From positions 702,001 through 766,000 of the forward strand of contig NZ_LYOY01000051.1 of the NCBI RefSeq assembly GCF_001653515.1: DNA of 64,000 nt, read 5' to 3'. Below, piece by piece: positions 17,388 to 23,784 of this stretch. The notes beneath the pieces were generated by a model. It made no database searches. It saw nothing but the letters and a program-made list of their open reading frames with translations, and was not told where the DNA came from. The stretch is from Streptomyces sp. ERV7 (GTDB lineage: Bacteria; Actinomycetota; Actinomycetes; Streptomycetales; Streptomycetaceae). Made by a program: the position numbers and the translations under genes. How positions within the stretch are numbered: position 1 is the first letter of the stretch; each line of letters starts with the position of its first letter.

Positions 17388-17659
17388 CCCACCCACCCCG
17401 GGTGGGGGTTCGCGCCGGGTCCGCCGTGGGCAGGGTGAGGACGCCGCGGCGGAGGGTCCGCCGAGGGAGGGGCAGCCGGCATGGGGATACTGACCGGGCG
17501 GTGGAGCTGGCGGGCCAGGCCGCGAACTTCCAGGGCGGGGAGAAGTTGACGGACGCCACGGGCGAGGGGCTGGCCGCTGTCACCCACGCGCTGCTCGAAG
17601 TCGCCGCCGCGATCCGGGAGAACACCGAGGCGATCCGCGACAGCGCCGAGCGCCCGTAG
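17378..17659 (+). CDS. Small unknown element-borne protein
   Basis: Up to 93 residues from a GTG at 17378. The first 40 residues are Arg/Gly-rich and may be non-coding; the plausible start is an internal GTG near 17499 giving VELAGQAANFQGGEKLTDAT, then LAAVTHALLEVAAAIRENTE. That last amphipathic helix with paired acidic residues looks like a real small helical protein, as found repeatedly in Streptomyces integrative elements. Function unknown. Confidence 0.4.
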   Translation: MYTTHPPRVGVRAGSAVGRVRTPRRRVRRGRGSRHGDTDRAVELAGQAANFQGGEKLTDATGEGLAAVTHALLEVAAAIRENTEAIRDSAERP

Positions 17660-17669
17660 CCGGCCGCGG

Positions 17670-17912
17670 GTGCGGGTTCCTGCGAGGCTGCGTGTCGACT
17701 GCGAGCTTGCCGACCTCAGCCCGTCGGGCCGGACGAAGCTGCAGACCCTGAACGATCAGCTCGCCGAACTGCGCGAGGTACGCCTCCAGGTGCTCGACCT
17801 CGCCGACGAGCTGGCCGGGGGAACCATCGACAAGGTGATGGCCATGTCCGACGAGGAAGCCGGCCTCGCCGCGCTGCTCGGCCATCTCGCCGACAAGGGG
17901 CGCACCGCCTGA
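17670..17912 (+). CDS. Small helical unknown protein
   Basis: 80 residues from a GTG, 10 bp after the previous gene. From residue 12 it reads ELADLSPSGRTKLQTLNDQL, then AELREVRLQVLDLADELAGG and MSDEEAGLAALLGHL, a two- or three-helix protein with heptad-like leucines that could dimerise. No domain is recognised. The N-terminal dozen residues are doubtful, so the real start may lie elsewhere. Confidence 0.45.
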   Translation: MRVPARLRVDCELADLSPSGRTKLQTLNDQLAELREVRLQVLDLADELAGGTIDKVMAMSDEEAGLAALLGHLADKGRTA

Positions 17913-18030
17913 GAGCGGTCACGGTAGCGGGCGGGCTCCGCCGCGTCCGCCATCCCGCCCCGGCATAGGCGTTCGTCCCCTCTGGACGCCGGCACAGGCT
18001 CCAGCGTGCCGAAGGCAGGGCAGCCGCGTC

Positions 18031-18840
18031 TCAAGAGGAGGGCGGATGCCACCCCGAAGGCAGGTGTAGGCCATCAGGGAGAGGCGCTCCGGCCGACGGA
18101 GCCAGAGCATCTGGCGGCCCACCGGCAGCACCGTTGAAGGTGACCTGGCCGCCGGTGAACCGTGCGCCGTTGAAGGAGACCTGGCCGCCGCAGAACACCG
18201 TTCTGTCGAAGTAGACCTCGCCGCCGGAGAACTTCGCGTTGTCGAAGCCGACCCGGCCGCCGGAGAAGACCGCGCCATGGAGGTCGCCGCCGTCGAAGGT
18301 GACGGCCGTGAAGTCGAAGTCGTGGCCCTGCCACGAGTGCGGGTGCGCGGCTAGCAGGCGGAGGTGGTTGCCGATGAGACGGATGACGGTGTGCCGGACC
18401 TCCCGCAGGGCCCGGTGCGCGTGCAAGGCCCCGGCGTCACCCGCGGGGAGATCGGCTTCGGCGGTGTAGGGCAGGCGGAGGTAGGCGCACAGGACGTCGA
18501 TGCAGGTCTGGCGCAGGTCGCGGGTGGGGGCGTCGTCGGCGAGGCCGGCCAGGGCGTGCACGCCGCCGAGGCGGACGGCCGCGGCGTCCGCGCCGAGCTG
18601 GGAGATGGCGGTGGTGAAGCGTTCGGTGTGGAGGCGGGTGGCCTCCCGCAGGGCGTGTTCCTCGTCGACGCGCTGGCGCCGGTAGGCCACCACCAGGGCG
18701 ACCAGGGCGCCGGACCCGGCCACCACCCCGAAGGACAGCTTCACCAGGTCGAAGAGCGTCTTGGAGTCGATGCGGTGCTCGGGCTTGAGCCCGCGGACGC
18801 CGAGCAGCTCCCACCCGATGGAGAACACGGCGGCGGCCAT
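18031..18840 (-). CDS. Membrane-anchored pentapeptide-repeat protein
   Basis: 269 residues. Two hydrophobic segments at the N-terminus (AAAVFSIGWELLGV and VVAGSGALVALVVAY) are followed by a cytoplasmic helical part (HTERFTTAISQLGADAAAVR, a conserved bacterial segment preceding such repeats). Residues about 175-235 form the repeat: FSGGRVGFDN, FSGGEVYFDR, FCGGQVSFNG, FTGGQVTFNG, with a 10-residue period equal to two pentapeptides and Phe in the core. Only about seven coils are present, and the last 30 residues are a Pro-rich tail of different character, so the right-handed helix may be cut short. Role unknown; such proteins are usually structural or protein-binding. Confidence 0.8.
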   Translation of the reverse strand: MAAAVFSIGWELLGVRGLKPEHRIDSKTLFDLVKLSFGVVAGSGALVALVVAYRRQRVDEEHALREATRLHTERFTTAISQLGADAAAVRLGGVHALAGLADDAPTRDLRQTCIDVLCAYLRLPYTAEADLPAGDAGALHAHRALREVRHTVIRLIGNHLRLLAAHPHSWQGHDFDFTAVTFDGGDLHGAVFSGGRVGFDNAKFSGGEVYFDRTVFCGGQVSFNGARFTGGQVTFNGAAGGPPDALAPSAGAPLPDGLHLPSGWHPPSS

Positions 18841-19015
18841 CGCGAGCGCGGCGGCGAAGGACTCAGCATGCCGTTCGCGCAGGACAATTGGGCTGCGCGG
18901 GGTGAGCGGGCGCAGCCGTGGTTGTGGAGGCGTGCATGTTGGCGGGGTGCTATCGCCGTTAGCGCCCCCGGCCCGGCGTCAGTGAACTGAGTGCTCACGC
19001 CAGGGGTCGCCTCAA

Positions 19016-19804
19016 ATGTTGCAACTAACGCATGATTTCGACCGTCGTCTCCCTCAAGACCGCCTCCGGAACGGCGACCGTGGCAGCGTCGCCGACCGCT
19101 ACCTGGACTCCATCACCGTGGCGAACACCCGCCGGAGCTACACCACGGCGCTTGGCAAGGTCGTCTCCGAGCTCGGCGAGGGCCGGCCGCTGTCCTCCCT
19201 CGCCGACGATGAGATCGGCCAGGTCCTCGAGCAGCTGTGGGGCACCGCCGCCGTCAGTACCTGGAACTCCCGCCGTGGCGCGGTCGGTGGCTGGCTCGCC
19301 TGGTGCCACGAGGCGGGCCTCGAGCCGCCGCGCATCCCGGCCTGGTGCAAGCGGATGCCCGACCCGGGCTCCGAGACCCCGGTGCGCTCCAAGACTGCCA
19401 TCCGACCGCCTGATCGCCCGGCGCGATGTCGCCCTGCGGCAGAAGGCCAGGTCGCCTGCCGGATGCTCTACGAGACCGTCGCCCGCGCGGACGAGCTGCT
19501 CGGCGTCAACATCGAGGACCTCAACCTGGCCGCCCGCCAGTGCCCGGTGAAGGTCAAGGGCGCCAAGGCCGTCCGCCGCCGCGGCCAGGCCCGCGAGGAC
19601 TGCGCGACGGAAACGATCTACCGGGACGCCGACACCGCCCGGCTCCTGCCCCGCCTGATCGGCGAGCGCACCCGCGGCCCGCTGCTCGTCACCCACCCCA
19701 AGCCCCACATCCCCGTCGCAGGACTTCACGGTCGTGTCGGCCGGGCTTGGGAGCTCCCGGCCGCGGTGCGGTGTATGCAGGAGGGATGGATCTTCGGGCA
19801 CTGA
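19016..19804 (+). pseudogene. Second tyrosine recombinase, frameshifted and truncated
   Basis: The N-terminal SAM-like core-binding domain is clear (SITVANTRRSYTTALGKVVS, VSTWNSRRGAVGGWLAWC) and the catalytic domain begins (MLYETVARADELLGVNIEDL, with the first catalytic Arg). Around 19395-19445 the expected DRLIARRDVALRQKA is readable only in the +2 frame, so two compensating indels flank about 50 bp. After RGPLLVTHPKP (about 19705) the sequence no longer resembles an integrase: HxxR, GH and the nucleophile Tyr are absent. It ends inside the leader of the phosphatase gene. Different family from the recombinase at 13.7 kb. Confidence 0.75.
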
Positions 19805-20958
19805 GCGCGCGGCGCCACCAGTCCCACCGGATGCGCCGCGCACTGCTCGCGACGCCGTTCGCGCTCATCGCGATCGTCACGGTGGTCGACGTCGAGGCCC
19901 CGCCCGACGTCCACCTCGGGCCGTTCCTGGCGACCGCGCCCGCGCTCACCGCGTCCTTCGCCGGGCCCCGGACCACGGGGTTCGTCGGTGCCGTCGCCGT
20001 TCTCGCCCAGGTGGTGGTGGCGATGGCGCGCGGCAGCGTCACCGACCTCAACCACTCCTTCCAGATCAGCTCGCTGATCCTGATCTCGGTGTTCGTGACG
20101 CTCTTCGCCCATCTGCGCGAGGTGCACGAGAAGGAGCTCGTCCAGCTGCGCTCGGTGGCCGAGGCCGCGCAGCAGGTGGTGCTGCGGCCGCTGCGGGAGC
20201 GGATCGGCCCGCTGCGCGTGGCGTCGGTGTACCTGGCGGCGGAGGCCGAGGCGCAGATCGGCGGTGACCTCTACGCCGCCGCCCGCACCGCCCACGGGAC
20301 CCGGCTGCTCATCGGCGACGTACGCGGCAAGGGCCTGGAGGCCGTGGGGGACGCGGCGGTCGTCCTGGGCGCCTTCCGGGCCTCGGCCCACCAGGAGGCC
20401 GAGCTGTCCGGCCTCGTGGCCTATCTGGAGGGCGCCGTCACCCCGGACCTGGGCGACGTCTGCGCCGGCGACGCCGACGACCGGGGCGAGGCGTTCATCA
20501 CCGCGGCGGTGCTCGACGTACCCGACGACCGTCCCATCCTCCGGCTGGTCAACTGCGGGCACCCACCGCCCCTGCTCCTGCGCGGCGGCCGGGTCCTTCC
20601 CCTCGACGTCGCCCACCCGGCACCGCCGCTCGGCCTCTCGGGGCTCGTGGAGCACGCGGCATCGGTCGAGCCCGGGGAGTCCGTGCGGCCCGCCTTCGCC
20701 GCGGAGACCTTCGCCGCCGAGACCTTCGCCTTCGAGAAGGGCGACACCCTGCTGCTCTACACGGACGGAGTCATCGAGGCACGCGACGAGACGGGGATGT
20801 TCTACCCCCTGGCGGAACGCCTGGCCGCCTGGTCGGACACGGGCCCCCACGCCCCCGGCGCCCTGCTCCGCCACCTCTGCGACGACCTGCTCACCCACGC
20901 GGCGGGACACTGTCTGGGAGACGACGCCGCGATGGTGGCGATCGAGCGGCTGGGCTGA
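19786..20958 (+). CDS. SpoIIE-type PP2C phosphatase with membrane domain
   Basis: 390 residues. The start ATG has AGGAGGGA just upstream. Residues about 20-115 form four to five membrane helices (LLATPFALIAIVTVVDVEAP, FVGAVAVLAQVVVAMA, ISSLILISVFVTLFAHL), then a short linker helix and the SpoIIE/RsbU phosphatase domain (about 140-385) with GGDLYAAA, LIGDVRGKG, LVNCGHPPPLLL and LLLYTDGVIEARD carrying the metal-binding Asp residues. Such enzymes dephosphorylate anti-sigma-factor antagonists and so release sigma factors. The substrate is not encoded nearby. A 5-residue unit AETFA is duplicated near residue 308. Confidence 0.92.
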   Translation: MDLRALSARRHQSHRMRRALLATPFALIAIVTVVDVEAPPDVHLGPFLATAPALTASFAGPRTTGFVGAVAVLAQVVVAMARGSVTDLNHSFQISSLILISVFVTLFAHLREVHEKELVQLRSVAEAAQQVVLRPLRERIGPLRVASVYLAAEAEAQIGGDLYAAARTAHGTRLLIGDVRGKGLEAVGDAAVVLGAFRASAHQEAELSGLVAYLEGAVTPDLGDVCAGDADDRGEAFITAAVLDVPDDRPILRLVNCGHPPPLLLRGGRVLPLDVAHPAPPLGLSGLVEHAASVEPGESVRPAFAAETFAAETFAFEKGDTLLLYTDGVIEARDETGMFYPLAERLAAWSDTGPHAPGALLRHLCDDLLTHAAGHCLGDDAAMVAIERLG

Positions 20959-21112
20959 GGAATCGCTGACCCATCAGGGTGGTGTCGCTAGCCCGATCCA
21001 GCGACTGTCGAGCGTGTTTACCGGTCCGTCGGCGAAAGAGTTCGTGCGAAACGGGGATGGGTGCGGAGGCGTTCACCGAACGCACCGGACCTCCCGAAGG
21101 GGAAGCAAACGA

Positions 21113-21883
21113 ATGAACTCTGATCACAGGTCGGTGTCACCGCTCGGGCCGCTGCCGCACCGCGGCAAGTGGCTCGCCGGAAGCGCCCTGGCGTCCCTCG
21201 TCCTGATGCTGGCCGGCGCGGCCGGCCCCGCCATGGCCGCCGAAGCGCCGGGAGCCGAAAGCCGGGTGACCAGTCCCGGCCACGGCGGAGACGACCACTG
21301 CAGGCCGTCGCACGGCTACGACGACGACAGGGGGGACGACAGGGCAGGGGCTCCCGGCGTGGCCGCCGGTGGCGGCGGCGACGGCTGCCAGGGCCCCCCC
21401 GGACCCCAGGGCCCGAAGGGCCCTCCCGGACCGAAGGGCGACACGGGTCCGCAGGGGCCTCAGGGGCCCCAGGGTCCGCAGGGCCCCCAGGGCCCGAAGG
21501 GCGACACCGGCCCGGCCGGATCGTGCTACGAGATCGACAGCAACGCCCCCTCCAACAACGAGACCTTCAGCGCGGCGCTCATCAACGGGAAGGCGTTCGC
21601 CGGCCGGCAGTCCACCCCCGGGGGCGCGGTCGTCTGGACGGATCTGACCAACGCCGACAACCCCAGGTACCCGGACCACGTCTGTGGGATCGCCATCGAC
21701 TCGCACGGCAACGACACCTGGATCAAGGTGGTCACCACGGACGGCACCGTCTACCAGACCCACGGTGACACCAACGGCCAGACCTTCGTCTGGGACGAGG
21801 GCTGGACTCAGCTCGCCTCGCCGATGGCGGGCACCCTCCGCAGCGGTGCCAAGGCCGGGGCAGTCAGGCCCGAGACGTCCTGA
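21113..21883 (+). CDS. Secreted collagen-like protein
   Basis: 256 residues. The leader has a twin-basic start and a hydrophobic core LAGSALASLVLMLAGAAGPAMA, an export signal with AMA cleavage at about residue 43. A His/Asp-rich linker follows, then 14 uninterrupted Gly-X-Y triplets (GPPGPQGPKGPPGPKGDTGP and on), which should form a short collagen triple helix. The C-terminal 110 residues (CYEIDSNAPSNNETFSAALI and on) are a conserved globular end, probably the trimerisation or binding head. RBS GAAGGGGAAG. A hairpin terminator follows 9 bp after the stop. Bacterial collagen-like proteins usually sit on the surface or spores; binding partner unknown. Confidence 0.88.
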   Translation: MNSDHRSVSPLGPLPHRGKWLAGSALASLVLMLAGAAGPAMAAEAPGAESRVTSPGHGGDDHCRPSHGYDDDRGDDRAGAPGVAAGGGGDGCQGPPGPQGPKGPPGPKGDTGPQGPQGPQGPQGPQGPKGDTGPAGSCYEIDSNAPSNNETFSAALINGKAFAGRQSTPGGAVVWTDLTNADNPRYPDHVCGIAIDSHGNDTWIKVVTTDGTVYQTHGDTNGQTFVWDEGWTQLASPMAGTLRSGAKAGAVRPETS

Positions 21884-21891
21884 TCCTGTCG

Positions 21892-21939
21892 GGGAGCCCC
21901 GCCCGTGCCACGATCCGGCGGCACACGCGGGGGCTCCCC
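21892..21939. terminator. Terminator hairpin after the collagen-like gene
   Basis: GGGGAGCCCC and GGGGCTCCCC arms (10 bp) flank a 28-bp loop. There is no T tract, which is common for Streptomyces terminators. Confidence 0.7.
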
Positions 21940-21962
21940 GGACCGGGACGACCGCACACGAA

Positions 21963-22007
21963 GCGCGGCGCGCCCCACGGCCGGTGTGGCCGCGGGGCGC
22001 GCCGCGC
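21963..22007. terminator. Strong bidirectional hairpin
   Basis: 20-bp stem GCGCGGCGCGCCCCACGGCC against its complement with one mismatch and a GGTGT loop, between the convergent collagen-like and lamin-tail genes. Confidence 0.85.
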
Positions 22008-22020
22008 GGTGGTGCGAGCG

Positions 22021-22051
22021 GTGACCGGCCCCCGCACTCGGGGCCGGTCAC
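22021..22051. terminator. Terminator hairpin of the lamin-tail gene
   Basis: GTGACCGGCCCC and its exact complement (12 bp) around a 7-base loop, 10 bp beyond the stop codon of the minus-strand gene. Confidence 0.8.
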
Positions 22052-22060
22052 GGACGGGTG

Positions 22061-22549
22061 TCAGTGGTGACGGTGGTGGCCACCGTGGTGGGCACGCCCC
22101 CACATCGCGGTGTCGAGGATCCGGCCGTTGTCGTTGCGCAGGGTGGCCGTGTCGCGGTGGTTGTCCCAGACGTAGTGGTGACGGTCCTGGTAGACGTCAC
22201 GGCTGCTGTCACGGCCCATGCCCGTGTGGACCTTGACCGCCGAGTGGCCCTCCAGGCGCATGGCGTGGAAGCGGTACTGGGCTCCGTCGCTCGCGGTGAG
22301 CGTGAACCCGCGCAGGTTCACGGAGTGCCGCCCGGTGTTCTTGACCTCCACCCACTCGTTGTTGAGGCTCCGGTTCGAGCGGTCGTCGCGGCCGGGGCTG
22401 TTGTACTGCACCTCGCCGATGACCACGGTGGAGCGGGGAGCGTGCCGGTGGTGGCCGTCCGCCGCGGCGGGCAGGGCGGCGGCCCCGACCATGGTGCCGG
22501 CGGCGAGGACGGTGGCGAGGATACGGCGGCTGGTGCGCGATGCAGACAT
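22061..22549 (-). CDS. Secreted lamin-tail-domain protein
   Basis: 162 residues. Signal peptide SRRILATVLAAGTMVGAAAL with ALPAAADG cleavage (about residue 30). The mature part is a single LTD fold (immunoglobulin-like): VVIGEVQYNSPGRDD, NNEWVEVKNTGRHSVNLRGF, YRFHAMRLEGHSAVKVHTG and ATLRNDNGRILDTAMWG. Extracellular LTD proteins often attach to nucleases or envelope components; here it stands alone. It ends with a His-rich tail (HHGGHHRHH), which together with DGHHRHAP near the N-terminus could bind Ni, Zn or Cu. Confidence 0.87.
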   Translation of the reverse strand: MSASRTSRRILATVLAAGTMVGAAALPAAADGHHRHAPRSTVVIGEVQYNSPGRDDRSNRSLNNEWVEVKNTGRHSVNLRGFTLTASDGAQYRFHAMRLEGHSAVKVHTGMGRDSSRDVYQDRHHYVWDNHRDTATLRNDNGRILDTAMWGRAHHGGHHRHH

Positions 22550-22844
22550 GTGCGTGCTCTCTCAAGGACAAGCCCCGACCAGGCCTTGAACGGGCCGGGG
22601 AAGGGGCGGGCCAGGTTCCCGGCTGGTGCCGAGGAGCCACACTCTGGCCTGCCGAGGCGATCAGGACCCGTCGACCCGACGCTCTTTACGAATTCAGGAC
22701 ATTTCCGTAACCACCACTTATGTCAACACCCCAGCGTTTCTCCGCCCCGTGCTCCGGCGCCCGGCCGCTTCGTAACAGGGCCGCACACCGCGCGTCGCGC
22801 CCAACCCCCCGCCCGAGCACGGGGTCCTGGGCCCGCGCCCGGCG
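22550..22844. other. Leader of the lamin-tail gene
   Basis: 295 bp without a gene. A low-G+C patch at 22680-22730 contains TTGACA on the minus strand (complement of 22721-22726), a good -35 candidate about 170 bp before the lamin-tail start. The matching -10 is not clear. Confidence 0.4.
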
Positions 22845-23657
22845 TCAACCCCTCACCGCCGTGGTGACCACCAGCGGGGGGCGCAGCCGCTCGGCGGCCC
22901 AGTCATGGCCGCGCACATGCTCCGGGTCGGCCACCCCCACCGCCTCGTCCGGCGTCGGGTGGTGCTGGGCGACCCCGGTGAAGCCCGCGCGTTCCAGCAA
23001 CGCCGGGAACGTCTCCACCGGCCAGGCGTGGTTCCTCACGGCCTGCCACGAACCGTCCGTACGCAGCAGTCGTACGGGCATGGGCTCGCCGGGCCCATAG
23101 GTGACACCCCGCTCGCCCACGCACAGCGACGCGTACTCGATGCCGGCGCAGGCCGGGTCCGTGGTCAGCAGCGCGAACGGTGCCCCGGGCCGCAGCAGAC
23201 GGTGGATCTCGGTGAACACCTCCAGCACCGTGCGCTCGTCGGGCAGCGATGCCAGCACGTGGTTGCACATCGCCGCGTCCGCGCAGGCGTCCGGCAGTCC
23301 GCCCACCCGGCCGTCCGCGACGAGGTGGTACTCGGCACCGGGCGTGCCCTCCTCACGCGCCAGCGCGAGCATGTCCGGGGACGCGTCCACACCGATGACC
23401 CGCATCCCGAGCACCCGGGCCGCGCGATCGGCGACGCGGCCCGGTCCACAGCCGAAGTCCAGCAGCACCGCGCCTTCCCTGCCCGCCCCGGCCAAGGCCC
23501 TGAACACGAACGGATAGCCGAGCAGCCAGTCGGTCGCCGCCTCCACGGCCGCGAAAGCCTCCGCCCCCTCCTGTCCCGACCAGGCACGTCCCGCTCCCGG
23601 CGGCGACGGCTCGGGGGACGACGGCCCGGCCGGCTCCCCCGCTCGATCCTGCGGCAT
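22845..23657 (-). CDS. Class I SAM-dependent methyltransferase
   Basis: 270 residues. Rossmann motif I LLDFGCGPGRVADRAA (about residues 70-85), the acidic end of strand 2 in VIGVDASPDML, and the post-I/motif IV region DAAMCNHVLASLPDE. The fold is complete: HRLLRPGAPFALLTTDP is strand 5-6. It resembles UbiE/ToxA-type small-molecule methyltransferases. Substrate unknown. No operon partner: the nearest genes are 127 bp upstream and 295 bp downstream. A Pro/Ser-rich 30-residue N-terminus precedes the fold, so a downstream start cannot be excluded. Confidence 0.85.
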   Translation of the reverse strand: MPQDRAGEPAGPSSPEPSPPGAGRAWSGQEGAEAFAAVEAATDWLLGYPFVFRALAGAGREGAVLLDFGCGPGRVADRAARVLGMRVIGVDASPDMLALAREEGTPGAEYHLVADGRVGGLPDACADAAMCNHVLASLPDERTVLEVFTEIHRLLRPGAPFALLTTDPACAGIEYASLCVGERGVTYGPGEPMPVRLLRTDGSWQAVRNHAWPVETFPALLERAGFTGVAQHHPTPDEAVGVADPEHVRGHDWAAERLRPPLVVTTAVRG

Positions 23658-23784
23658 CGCTGGGTCCCGTCTCTCGTATACCTACCCGGCACAGCGCTCC
23701 CATCATCGGCGCCGCCCGCGCACCGCGCACACCGCCGCTCCGGTGACGCCGCCGCACCGGCGAGGGCCGGCGGGGGTGCGAGGC

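Larger units (their letters stand above)
13719..19785. mobile_element. Decayed integrated element (6 kb)
   Basis: Interval between the broken phosphotransferase gene and the intact SpoIIE-type phosphatase. It contains two broken tyrosine recombinases of different families near the two ends, an HNH-like protein, zinc-finger-like and very small proteins with 4-base overlaps, an orphan barstar protein, a 50-bp palindrome and a TTGTGTACACAA operator-like site. There are no replication, transfer or capsid genes, no tRNA at either edge, and no obvious att repeat, so this is a remnant of one or more prophage or integrative elements rather than an intact one. Edges are approximate. Confidence 0.65.

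Noticed and set aside
17930..17975. Minus-strand GGGATGGCGGACGC stretch similar to the 5' part of tRNA-Leu
   Set aside because: The acceptor, anticodon and T arms cannot be formed; no CCA-type 3' end or GTTCGAATC-like T loop is near.
13722..19804. The two recombinase fragments as the split halves of one gene
   Set aside because: The N-terminal fragment continues into its own catalytic domain with a different family pattern, and the overlapping parts do not match.
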